Assembly (NCBI GenBank): GCA_002482925.1
Contig: DLGX01000061.1
Location: 1-19,306 of the forward strand
From: Candidatus Saccharibacteria bacterium UBA7683
Lineage (GTDB): Bacteria; Patescibacteriota; Saccharimonadia; Saccharimonadales; UBA7683
DNA length: 19,306 nucleotides
Reading direction: 5' to 3'
Part shown: piece by piece, positions 7,306 through 13,535 of the stretch
How the letters are laid out: each line of letters begins with the position of its first letter
Position numbering within the stretch: the first letter of the stretch is position 1
Position numbers and translations under genes: made by a program
The notes under the pieces: model-generated
Told to the model about the DNA's origin: nothing
Seen by the model: only the letters and a program-made list of their open reading frames with translations
The model's database searches: none

Positions 7306-7776
7306 CTATTCTTTGCCACAGTGGATATTTTGCCTTGCGATAAGACCTACGTGTTCGACCTCGGCCTGTACAGTAAATTGATACTCCTCACCTGGCTTCA
7401 TTTCTCTACCTCCACCAAGGCCTTTTCCTCCAGCCCATTTGTTCTCACGATCGTAAAATTCAACAATACAATCAGCAATGCCCGTTACTCCCGTGGTATT
7501 TGTAAGCTTTCCAGAAACGACAATATATTTAGTTCCAACGAATTTACTGTCGTTGAGCTTCCAGGCGGGACTAATATATTGAACAGCTTTTTCTTGTTGC
7601 GCCGGCTTAGACTCAGTGTCTCCTGCACCTTGGTTGTCAGTAGCTTCATCCTGTAACGTACCAGCTAATGACGCTATTATAGTGCCAAGCATAAATAGTC
7701 CTACGAGCGCACCATATGATATTGCAATAACCTTAACCCACTTTTTCTGATACCATTTTGATTTATTTTGTTGCAT
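7306..7776 (-). CDS. membrane-anchored FxLYD-like small protein
   Basis: 156 residues. After a basic N-terminus there is a single transmembrane helix at about 18-38 (VIAISYGALVGLFMLGTIIA). A Thr/Gln/Gly-rich linker follows, then a beta-rich domain (about 70-156) with the pattern YIVVSGKLTNTTG...CIVEFYDRENK...MKPGEEYQFTVQAEV. This resembles FxLYD/DUF-type extracytoplasmic domains that describe N-terminally anchored surface proteins of unknown function. The start is set by a strong GGAGG 6 nt upstream. No separate promoter is obvious close by; the structured leader and extended -10 promoter at 7833-7979 point toward it. Confidence 0.7.
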   Translation of the reverse strand: MQQNKSKWYQKKWVKVIAISYGALVGLFMLGTIIASLAGTLQDEATDNQGAGDTESKPAQQEKAVQYISPAWKLNDSKFVGTKYIVVSGKLTNTTGVTGIADCIVEFYDRENKWAGGKGLGGGREMKPGEEYQFTVQAEVEHVGLIARQNIHCGKE

Positions 7777-7819
7777 AGTTTCCTCCTCGCCTTACAAGTA
7801 ATGCCGCGAACCAGCGAAG

Positions 7820-7832
7820 AAGTCTAGCCCAA
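7820..7832. repeat. 13-bp direct repeat copy 2 (AAGTCTAGCCCAA)
   Basis: The second copy of the repeat at 6191-6203, immediately beyond the minus-strand terminator of the structured leader. Confidence 0.35.
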
Positions 7833-7860
7833 TAAAAAAGGACAGCCACGCTGGACTGTC
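7833..7860 (-). terminator. intrinsic terminator within the structured leader
   Basis: On the minus strand GACAGTCCA-GCG-TGGCTGTC forms an 8-bp stem with a bulged base, followed by CTTTTTTATT. It lies about 57 nt before the FxLYD-like start codon. Its 5' arm shares three bases (GAC) with the closing helix of the upstream structured RNA, so the two could exclude one another. Confidence 0.75.
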
Positions 7861-7968
7861 GAGGCCCCAAGCAAGCAATTAAGCCAACTCTTTTTGTACG
7901 TAGCTGCCCATTTATATGGCTTAATATGCACAAATACATGTGCTTGTTACTTACTTAGTGCCTCGACC
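7834..7968 (-). ncRNA. structured RNA: candidate orphan riboswitch/attenuator or small RNA
   Basis: In RNA sense the segment folds as a three-way junction. P1 is GUCGAGGC/GCCUCGAC (7960-7967 with 7858-7865). P2 is hairpin GCACA/UGUGC with a 6-nt loop (7939-7943 with 7928-7932). P3 is AUUAAGCCA/UGGCUUAAU, a perfect 9-bp helix (7917-7925 with 7878-7886) closing a 30-nt loop. A consensus extended -10 promoter precedes it and an intrinsic terminator follows directly. Two readings are possible: a cis leader controlling the FxLYD-like gene 57 nt downstream, with P1 competing with the terminator, or an independent sRNA of about 135 nt. I do not recognise a known family (not SRP RNA, tmRNA or RNase P RNA). 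Confidence 0.65.
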
Positions 7969-7973
7969 CCATG

Positions 7974-7982
7974 ATTATATCA
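7974..7982 (-). promoter_or_regulatory. extended -10 promoter of the structured RNA
   Basis: The minus strand reads TGATATAATC, i.e. TGN directly before a perfect TATAAT (7974-7979). The predicted start is at about 7968-7967, exactly at the first bases of helix P1. A weak TTTACC lies 15 nt upstream. The motif overlaps the stop of the HTH protein gene. Confidence 0.7.
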
Positions 7983-8540
7983 GAATTCAGTGTCGGTAAA
8001 CCGAGGTTCGTCCGGGTAGGGCACCGCTCCATTCCAACGTATCTTATTTCCGTAACCAGGTTTCCTATATCCTTTCTTTATCTGATCTGTTTCATAGTCT
8101 CTATCAATCTCATCAAGAAGGCTCTTAATATCATCTGCATTAAGGAGTTGAAGAAATCGTTCCTCGGTGATTCGCTCCACAAGAGCGTTGATAATATCTG
8201 CTCGCCTCCAAGCTACTTTCTTGAGGTGTTCTAGCTGTGCGGAGGTATGCTCATTGTCTGGTGGGTGATAGCGGGCTGTATTATGCCTCAGCCAAAACGC
8301 GATAGATTGAAAGTGATTATTGTTGACGTTTTCCAGCAGCTTAGACTCGGCAAAGTCATTCATCTTGGCTCGACCATTTTGCTGAGCTTGTTCGGATAAG
8401 CTTTTGAAGCTTGGATCAGCACCACACCACCTGTAGTAGGTTGAGCGGGCTATCCCAACTTTTTTGCATGCACGTTCAATAAGTGGATTATTTTCCAGCT
8501 CACGTAGGACTTGGGTTTTCTTACGATTCCGCTTGTTCAT
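7980..8540 (-). CDS. phage-type helix-turn-helix protein (phBC6A51-like, terminase small subunit-like)
   Basis: 186 residues. The N-terminal third has a clear helix-turn-helix: NPLIERACKKVGIARSTYYRWCGADPSF. This is followed by NGRAKMNDFAESKLLENV and QSIAFWLRHNTARYHP, a pattern seen in phBC6A51-type proteins and in small terminase-like proteins of phage origin. The C-terminus is polar and of unknown role. Its start overlaps the methyltransferase stop by 20 nt, so the two form an operon. No large terminase is present, so a complete phage packaging module is not supported. DNA binding near methyltransferase target sites is a possible role (inference). Confidence 0.65.
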   Translation of the reverse strand: MNKRNRKKTQVLRELENNPLIERACKKVGIARSTYYRWCGADPSFKSLSEQAQQNGRAKMNDFAESKLLENVNNNHFQSIAFWLRHNTARYHPPDNEHTSAQLEHLKKVAWRRADIINALVERITEERFLQLLNADDIKSLLDEIDRDYETDQIKKGYRKPGYGNKIRWNGAVPYPDEPRFTDTEF

Positions 8541-9864
8541 TGAGTTTTATTCGCTTCTGGCCGGTTAATTTTTCCCACCGCTTCATAGCAACTTCGGCAT
8601 AAACCGGGGATTTTTCCATGATGTAGCATCGCCTTCCGAGCTTAGTGGATGCTATTAAAGTGGATCCAGAACCACAGAAAGGCTCGACTACTAAATCACC
8701 ACGTTTCGTAAGTACCTTAATGTAGGGTATGAGAATAGGTAGGGGCTTAGTACCAAATATTACGCCCTGGCCGCTATTCTTAATGTCATCAGCGTTATGC
8801 TCAATGAAATCGGTGGGCAAATACTTCTTGTTTTTGGTATGTGATTCCCATTGGGGTTTTCCGGAAATAGCGTATAGGGCGGTTTCATATTCTTCCTGCA
8901 GACCATCAAGTTCCTGCTCCTGGTTGTATTCAACAGTGCCTTTCGCGCCAACGATAGCTATATCGTGTTTTGAAAAGAACTTATATTTAGCTGCAAAGTT
9001 TTGGTGACGCGTAGGTATATGCCACACCAGCATATTCTTCACAGTGAAGTGTTTCTCGACCTCAGCCCATATAGTGCGAAGGTTCTTCCAATTTTCATAG
9101 ACAATGATAGAGAAGTCGTCTTTGGCCACTTTAGCAATATTGTTCATCCAGAGCTCTGTAAAGTTATCTGGCAATACATCAGTTTCAAGGTAACGGCGAT
9201 TTCGCTTGGCGCCAAAACCTTCAGTTGGTTTACCGTGCCGTTTTGCATTTAGGTAATCCAAAATGTAAGGGGGATCCGTAAGGCAGAGGTCTGCTTTTTC
9301 ACCGTTCATTAGTGCGACCATATCTTCATGAACGGTAGAGTCACCGACCATGAGCCGTGATTCACCGAGCTGATAGATATCTCCCTTCTTGGCTTCAACC
9401 GTTAGTATGTTCAGCTTTTCGAGCTCTTTCTTCAGGTCGAAATTATCTGCTGTTTCATCTACTTCAAAAACAGAATCCAGCTCCTCGCTACTGAAACCAA
9501 TATCACTTAGGATGGACTCATCGAACTCGGCTAAAAGCGAATAATCCCACTCGCCAAGATTCTTATTGAGCCTCAAGTTAAGTTCACGCTCTCTTGTTTC
9601 GTCAGCGATATCTACATATACGACTGGCACTTCACTGTAGCCAAGGTCTTTCGCTACCTTTAATCTGAAGTGACCTCCAATTACAATGTTGTTCCGGGCT
9701 GAGCTCGAGTTTACTAGAATCGGGTCGACTAGCCCGAAACGTTTGACGCTTTCGCTAAGATCGGCAACGGCCTGTGCTGACCATTTGCGCGGATTATATG
9801 CAGCTGATTGTAGCTCAGCTATATTTACATTTTGTATTTTTAAGTGTTCCTTAATCTGCACCAT
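8521..9864 (-). CDS. ParB-like nuclease domain fused to adenine-specific DNA methyltransferase
   Basis: 447 residues from the ATG at 9864, chosen because AAAGGAG lies 8 nt upstream; an earlier in-frame ATG at 9930 has no such site and falls within the UTR hairpin. Residues about 10-95 form a ParB/sulfiredoxin-like domain (AAYNPRKWS...GLVDPILVN...IVIGGHFRLKVAKDLGY...VPVVYVD). The methyltransferase has motif IV DPPY at 197-200, a mid-region, then motif I-type VEPFCGSGSTLIAS near the C-terminus. This order (DPPY before FxGxG) is the beta class of N6-adenine or N4-cytosine enzymes. The fusion is common in phages and mobile elements, often without a partner nuclease, and none is seen here. Target sequence unknown. 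Confidence 0.88.
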   Translation of the reverse strand: MVQIKEHLKIQNVNIAELQSAAYNPRKWSAQAVADLSESVKRFGLVDPILVNSSSARNNIVIGGHFRLKVAKDLGYSEVPVVYVDIADETRERELNLRLNKNLGEWDYSLLAEFDESILSDIGFSSEELDSVFEVDETADNFDLKKELEKLNILTVEAKKGDIYQLGESRLMVGDSTVHEDMVALMNGEKADLCLTDPPYILDYLNAKRHGKPTEGFGAKRNRRYLETDVLPDNFTELWMNNIAKVAKDDFSIIVYENWKNLRTIWAEVEKHFTVKNMLVWHIPTRHQNFAAKYKFFSKHDIAIVGAKGTVEYNQEQELDGLQEEYETALYAISGKPQWESHTKNKKYLPTDFIEHNADDIKNSGQGVIFGTKPLPILIPYIKVLTKRGDLVVEPFCGSGSTLIASTKLGRRCYIMEKSPVYAEVAMKRWEKLTGQKRIKLNEQAES

Positions 9865-9909
9865 AGCTGGTACTCCTTTGTAATGAGCTGATTTCGACTG
9901 AAACAAAAA

Positions 9910-9969
9910 GCGTTTCAGGAGTCGATCCACAGCCTTAATTAATAACTGTTGATCAAACTCGTGAAACGC
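9910..9969 (-). repeat. 60-nt extended imperfect hairpin in the methyltransferase 5' UTR
   Basis: Left arm segments GCGTTTCA (9910-9917), GAGT (9919-9922), GATC (9924-9927) and ACAG (9929-9932) pair in order with CTGT (9946-9949), GATC (9951-9954), ACTC (9957-9960) and TGAAACGC (9962-9969). This gives 20 base pairs interrupted by 1-2 nt mismatches, with a 13-nt A/T loop containing TTAATTAA. It could be an RNA control element, an operator or a recombination site. Confidence 0.65.
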
Positions 9970-10013
9970 GGGAGATGCGTGTTAACTAATTACACACGGT
10001 GATTGATGCACTA

Positions 10014-10042
10014 ATTTAAGCACAAGAAGTGTATACGGTCAA
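10014..10042 (-). promoter_or_regulatory. probable promoter of the methyltransferase operon
   Basis: The minus strand reads TTGACC (10042-10037), a 17-nt spacer and TTAAAT (10019-10014). The start would be near 10007, giving a leader of about 140 nt that contains the 60-nt hairpin. Confidence 0.5.
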
Positions 10043-10440
10043 ACGTTATTGATGTTGCAAATAGTTTAAATGAGAACCACGGGAAGAGGGTAGGCGCGAT
10101 ATCAACTCTATCATAGAGCCATTAAACAGATGATAGTGTAGATATAGCTCGTATCCCAGCACAGTAGGTCTGACAAAACCTACTAGTGACAAAAATAGAC
10201 GATACGTCAGTTTACTACAGGATAATTCAGGGATTAATTCTTCTTTCTTGCTGTTACAAACATCAGTGTAATCAGTAGTATTGAACTATAGACGTGAACG
10301 GAAAGAGCGATAAGACTTATATCCTATTGTTTAAGGTGTTAAAAAGCGTGTAGATAGGGGTAATATCCCAGTAGCCTAGGTATGTCATGGTTCAAGTATA
10401 CAAAAATAGAAATTTAACACCTTGATGAACTTTTTTACAG
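10043..10440. other. non-coding intergenic region with several hairpins
   Basis: Stop codons occur in all frames and no plausible gene is seen. Short hairpins include AGTAGGT/ACCTACT at 10163-10184. A perfect 11-bp inverted repeat AAGGTGTTAAA (10333-10343) / TTTAACACCTT (10413-10423) with a 69-nt interior lies just upstream of the large operon promoter. This could be paired operators, a structured RNA or an attachment region. No CRISPR-like periodic repeats are present. Confidence 0.5.
10333..10423. repeat. perfect 11-bp inverted repeat upstream of the wHTH/HEPN operon
   Basis: AAGGTGTTAAA and TTTAACACCTT are exact reverse complements 69 nt apart. The nearer copy ends 24 nt before the -35 box of the operon. 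The arrangement would suit two inverted binding sites for an autoregulatory winged-helix protein of the operon (inference). Confidence 0.5.
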
Positions 10441-10447
10441 AGAATCC

Positions 10448-10476
10448 TTGACATGAACCGAATGGAGTTCTATAGT
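10448..10476 (+). promoter_or_regulatory. strong promoter of the wHTH/HEPN operon
   Basis: Perfect TTGACA (10448-10453), a 17-nt spacer and TATAGT (10471-10476). The expected start is near 10483, followed by the Shine-Dalgarno sequence AGGGAGG (10494-10500). Confidence 0.85.
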
Positions 10477-10509
10477 GGGTAGCATTACTGAATAGGGAGG
10501 TAACATATC

Positions 10510-10908
10510 ATGGCAACGGACGAAAATCCACTAAAAAGCCTCATTGTCGAAGGTAATCAAAACCTCGATTTACACCAATTAACAGATCTATTAACAGATC
10601 GTATCGCTTTTACAGCAGATGGAGACATTCAATTTCTTGCGGATTTTTATGAAGCATCAAATCAGCAGAAAATGTTAATTGTTCTGCTTGGCGCTAAGGC
10701 GAAAAGCATTCTATTTGAGGGTCAAGATGGCTTTGTTCCCTCTGAGATCATTGCGTATGACATTATGCCACTTGGCAGCGTCAAATCGACACTGAAAGCA
10801 CTGTTAGAAGACACACACGAGATTAAAAAAAGTGGCGAAAAACGTTACTACGTGCCTAATTATGTGATTGCTAAACTCGCATCACGTCTAGCAAAGGATG
10901 TTAAATGA
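10510..10908 (+). CDS. wHTH-array protein 1 (unknown function)
   Basis: 132 residues, first gene of the operon, with a strong AGGGAGG 9 nt before the ATG. I do not recognise a named family. The C-terminal 60 residues look like a winged helix: VPSEIIAYDIMPLGSVKSTLKALLED, then a turn and a YYVPNYVIAKLASRL wing/helix. The N-terminal half (SLIVEGNQNLDLHQLTDLLTDRIAF) is helical. It lacks the leucine-rich coiled coil of the next three proteins and is the most divergent member. It overlaps the next gene by 4 nt (ATGA), so co-translation is likely. DNA or RNA binding, or a structural adaptor role, is possible. Confidence 0.65.
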   Translation: MATDENPLKSLIVEGNQNLDLHQLTDLLTDRIAFTADGDIQFLADFYEASNQQKMLIVLLGAKAKSILFEGQDGFVPSEIIAYDIMPLGSVKSTLKALLEDTHEIKKSGEKRYYVPNYVIAKLASRLAKDVK

Positions 10909-11330
10909 GTGATTCTGATGACATAATGCAGCGATTGACAGCGATTGATAATCGTCTTAGCGCAATTGAGCGCTTTCTTGCAGGTGGCGCAGTTAACACT
11001 CAACAAGAAGTCTCGAAGTCGGGCAATGTCCCGAGCCTATCTGTTACTGAGTATATCCTACAGCTCAAACCATCAAGTGATGTTGATCGAACGGTAATAT
11101 TTGCGAGCTTTCTCGAAGAGTATCGCAATCTTGCAAGTTTTACTTCAGACGATATAGCGAGTCTCTTTATGGAAGCACGCATCAAGAAACCAGCTAACGT
11201 ACCTGATAAGATCGGTAAGAATATTAGCAAGGGCTTGCTGATGCCGGCTGGTGAAATTGACGGTAAGAAAACCTGGAAACTGACTATGACAGGTCAGGCA
11301 TATGTCAAGGAGCTTAAAAATGGACAATAA
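10905..11330 (+). CDS. wHTH-array protein 2 with N-terminal coiled coil
   Basis: 141 residues. The N-terminus IMQRLTAIDNRLSAIERFL is a heptad-like coiled coil, followed by a flexible Ser/Gly linker. The C-terminal module (about 65-138) reads FTSDDIASLFMEARIKKP, KIGKNISKGLLMPAG and WKLTMTGQAYVKEL, a winged-helix pattern with a closing L-T-x-x-G-x-x-Y-V element. The same architecture recurs in proteins 3 and 4, so these are divergent paralogues. It overlaps its neighbours at both ends (4 nt and 11 nt). A multisubunit complex built through the coiled coils is an inference. Confidence 0.68.
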   Translation: MSDSDDIMQRLTAIDNRLSAIERFLAGGAVNTQQEVSKSGNVPSLSVTEYILQLKPSSDVDRTVIFASFLEEYRNLASFTSDDIASLFMEARIKKPANVPDKIGKNISKGLLMPAGEIDGKKTWKLTMTGQAYVKELKNGQ

Positions 11331-11703
11331 GGATATCGAGCATCGACTCAAACTTCTAGAAGATGCAGTTTTTGGTACCGGAGGCACGCCGCCATCGCAA
11401 ACGGGCAAGCAACTAGCGCTATCAGAACTTGCTGGTAGTTCGCTTATTTCCAATGGTCAGCAGAAGATTGTGGTCGTGCTGGGTTATAACGAACTAATCC
11501 TAAAAGGAGATCCACTTTCAATGCCCGAGATTCGAAAGGCTTGGACGACAGCTAAATTTGACTTGAAGCCTGATCCGAAACAACTCGAGCGGGCAATTAA
11601 GGCTGGTCTTGTGCGCGACGCAGACAACACCAAAAAGTATGACCTAACTCGTAAGGGTGAAGCATATTTTCAAACTGTAATGGAGGATATTAACAATGAC
11701 TGA
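11320..11703 (+). CDS. wHTH-array protein 3 with N-terminal coiled coil
   Basis: 127 residues from the ATG at 11320, preceded by AAGGAG at a suitable distance; an upstream in-frame ATG at 11302 lacks a site. The N-terminus DIEHRLKLLEDAVF matches the coiled coil of proteins 2 and 4. The C-terminal module LSMPEIRKAWTTAKFDLKP, LERAIKAGLVRDA and YDLTRKGEAYFQTV repeats the same winged-helix pattern, including L-T-x-K-G-E-A-Y. It overlaps protein 2 by 11 nt and protein 4 by 8 nt. No enzymatic motif is seen. Confidence 0.68.
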   Translation: MDNKDIEHRLKLLEDAVFGTGGTPPSQTGKQLALSELAGSSLISNGQQKIVVVLGYNELILKGDPLSMPEIRKAWTTAKFDLKPDPKQLERAIKAGLVRDADNTKKYDLTRKGEAYFQTVMEDINND

Positions 11704-12103
11704 TCATGATTTACTACTCGACCTTAAGCGTCGTGTTGAGGCACTTGAGGGCTTAACAACAGCCACGGGAACTGCTGGTCAATCCAGGAGCGATTATGGC
11801 GTGAACTTTGGCCTTAACCCGAATGCTTTTGTAAGTAAATATGCACACGGAAAGACTGGTAAAGAAAAGTTTACTTGGCTTGTGGCATTACTTGCAAAGG
11901 GGGATGAATCAGTTGAAGTATCTGTTAATGAAGTTGAAAAGATGTGGAATCGGATGTCTGCACAGGTGCTATTGGGTATGAAGTTTAATCCAAAGTACCC
12001 GAACGAAGCGAAGACAAAGGGTTGGGTCGATAGCTCAAAATCTGGTTATTATCGCTTAGCAGCAGGCTGGTATGAAATCTGTGAAGTAGGGGAAAAGGGG
12101 TAA
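11696..12103 (+). CDS. wHTH-array protein 4 with N-terminal coiled coil
   Basis: 135 residues with GGAGG 9 nt before the ATG. LLLDLKRRVEALEGL is the coiled coil, followed by a Thr/Gly-rich linker. The C-terminal module VSVNEVEKMWNRMSAQVLLG, then NEAKTKGWVD and YYRLAAGWYEI aligns with proteins 2 and 3, though the L-T-x-x-G closing motif is altered. The gap to the next gene is 5 nt. Function unknown; the pattern of paralogues with the same domain order suggests a hetero-oligomer. Confidence 0.67.
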   Translation: MTDHDLLLDLKRRVEALEGLTTATGTAGQSRSDYGVNFGLNPNAFVSKYAHGKTGKEKFTWLVALLAKGDESVEVSVNEVEKMWNRMSAQVLLGMKFNPKYPNEAKTKGWVDSSKSGYYRLAAGWYEICEVGEKG

Positions 12104-12108
12104 AAAAT

Positions 12109-12651
12109 ATGACGGTTTATACTATTAAGTGTACCAATGGCGATCAAGGGTTTGAAGTTAGCGCTCCAGACAAAGAGTGGGTTGAAGCAAAGGCTCAGGC
12201 TTTTGTACAAGAGTTTACAGTAATCAAACCAACAACCAAGAAATCGGTCAAGCCGCGTGCAATTTCCATTTCAAAGCCAACTGCCGCACGAACAAAGCCT
12301 GCTGATAAATCAGACAGTCTTGTTCCTGCGAAACTCAACAACAGTGTGATTGACGAGTTAGTATCCTATGTTAAGGCTCGTCAAAAAGCTTTTGAGAAGT
12401 CTGCACCGAATCAAGCAGCAATTATCGCTAAGTTCTTAAAAGACTCGCTTGAGATTGAATTGATAGACAAAGAAGATCTCGCGTACATTTATAAGCAGGT
12501 TGCTGTGTGGAAGTTGGTTAATCATCAAGGTCAACTCGACAACGCAGCAGACCGGAATAGCTACTTCACTCGTAGTGAAGGTAAGTATAAGCTAAGCTAT
12601 GCTGGTGAAAAGTTTGCACTTGATACCGCAAAAGATGGCGGAGAGGCATAG
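12109..12651 (+). CDS. wHTH-array protein 5 with basic linker
   Basis: 180 residues, preceded by AAAAGGGG. A short N-terminal beta/alpha unit (TVYTIKCTNGDQGFEVSAPDKEWVEAKAQAFVQEF) is followed by a Lys/Pro/Ser-rich, strongly basic linker at about 40-75. The C-terminal module runs from about 80: NNSVIDELVSYVKARQKAF, IDKEDLAYIYKQVAVWKL and KYKLSYAGEKFAL, again the winged-helix pattern. The basic linker could contact nucleic acid (inference). No known family recognised. Confidence 0.65.
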   Translation: MTVYTIKCTNGDQGFEVSAPDKEWVEAKAQAFVQEFTVIKPTTKKSVKPRAISISKPTAARTKPADKSDSLVPAKLNNSVIDELVSYVKARQKAFEKSAPNQAAIIAKFLKDSLEIELIDKEDLAYIYKQVAVWKLVNHQGQLDNAADRNSYFTRSEGKYKLSYAGEKFALDTAKDGGEA

Positions 12652-12660
12652 AAAAGGGGC

Positions 12661-13404
12661 ATGACACTTGCTGATTATACTACTAGCATAGAGGATTTCT
12701 ATAAGACTGATCCGAAAGACCAGACAGACTATCTCGCCTTTTATCTCGTGTATCATAAAGGTATTGAGTCGTTCACGCCAAAGGATATTGCGACCGTATG
12801 CGCGGAATTAAACTTACAGCCATATGGTCGACTAGCTCCATATTTTAGTGAGCAAGCAAAATCTAAGACAGGTAAGTATATCAAACTAGCTAAGGGCTAT
12901 CAGCTTCATGCGCCCTTTCGAAGTGAGCTTGAACAAAAGATTGCGAAAGCGCCCGTGCTAGTCGCGCTTGACCAAGAGCTCGAGCGCCAGATTGCGTCAG
13001 TCTCCGATGTTTACGAACGCGAACTACTAGAAGAGGCAGCCCGATGTTACAAAGTTAAAGCATACCGTGCGGCGGTGGTTATGATTTGGGCAGTGACCAT
13101 GAGTCACGTGCATACGTACGTGCTTACAAATCAACTTGTACCTTTTAACGCAGCAATTTCTCGGGATAGTGACAAAAGACTGAAGGCGATTAAAAAAATT
13201 GATGATTTCGGTGAAATGAAAGAAATAAAATTTATTGAGTTGCTTCGCGCAGCAGGTATCATAACAGATGATATACGGAGAATTCTTCTCGAAAAGCTCG
13301 GTACTCGCAACAGTGCGGCTCACCCATCGAAAACTCATCTAAAAGAGAGTAAGGCAGTAGAATTTGGTCACGACCTGCTTGATAATGTCATTTTAAAGTT
13401 CTAA
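12661..13404 (+). CDS. wHTH-HEPN fusion protein, candidate ribonuclease effector
   Basis: 247 residues. The N-terminal 80 residues repeat the array module (FTPKDIATVCAELNLQPYGRLAPYFSEQA, then YIKLAKGYQLH). The C-terminal 130 residues are a HEPN-type helical bundle: ELLEEAARCYKVKAYRAAVVMIWAV, then the motif R216-N-S-A-A-H221, the R-x4-H of HEPN ribonucleases with the usual polar residue after Arg. HEPN proteins are commonly metal-independent RNases in toxin-antitoxin and abortive-infection systems. Fusion to the module shared by the five preceding subunits suggests that they bind or control this effector (inference). The interrupted tRNA begins 11 nt after its stop. Confidence 0.75.
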   Translation: MTLADYTTSIEDFYKTDPKDQTDYLAFYLVYHKGIESFTPKDIATVCAELNLQPYGRLAPYFSEQAKSKTGKYIKLAKGYQLHAPFRSELEQKIAKAPVLVALDQELERQIASVSDVYERELLEEAARCYKVKAYRAAVVMIWAVTMSHVHTYVLTNQLVPFNAAISRDSDKRLKAIKKIDDFGEMKEIKFIELLRAAGIITDDIRRILLEKLGTRNSAAHPSKTHLKESKAVEFGHDLLDNVILKF

Positions 13405-13415
13405 ACTTTTAATAT

Positions 13416-13523
13416 GTCGAGTTGGTGAAGTGGTTAACACGCGGCGCTCGGTGAGTTCAGGACTGTAGTAGTCGTGAATTTTTGAACGCCGCATCGCAGG
13501 TTCGAATCCTGTGCTCGGCACCA
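13416..13523 (+). tRNA. interrupted tRNA with a 33-nt insertion in the anticodon loop (Gln or Pro anticodon after removal)
   Basis: Acceptor GTCGAGT/GCTCGGC (two G-U pairs), D-arm GTG...CAC, anticodon stem CGGCG (13442-13446) / CGCCG (13487-13491), variable CATC, T-arm GCAGG-TTCGAAT-CCTGT, then A and encoded CCA. Between the anticodon-stem strands lie 40 nt instead of 7. The extra part holds a hairpin TTCA-G-GACT / AGTC-G-TGAA (13456-13478) with a 5-nt loop. Depending on where 33 nt are removed, the loop becomes CUUUGAA (UUG, Gln), CUCUGAA (CUG, Gln) or CUCGGAA (CGG, Pro). The gene sits within the operon with no terminator. Bacterial tRNA introns known to me are self-splicing and far longer, so a mini-intron, a deliberate variant tRNA or a dead gene all remain possible. 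Confidence 0.8.
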
Positions 13524-13535
13524 TAAAATAATATT

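Noticed and set aside
7980..9864. Intact prophage
   Set aside because: No large terminase, portal, capsid or tail gene is present. An HTH protein and a methyltransferase alone do not support it.
9931..10509. CRISPR array in the intergenic hairpin-rich region
   Set aside because: No regularly spaced direct repeats, and no cas genes nearby.
13416..13523. Selenocysteine or long-variable-arm (Leu/Ser) tRNA explaining the extra length
   Set aside because: The extra bases fall between the two strands of the anticodon stem, not in the variable region, which is only 4 nt. No 5-bp stem can be formed immediately around a 7-nt loop at the normal position.
13416..13523. Group I intron in the tRNA
   Set aside because: The 33-nt insert is far too short for the conserved core of a group I intron.
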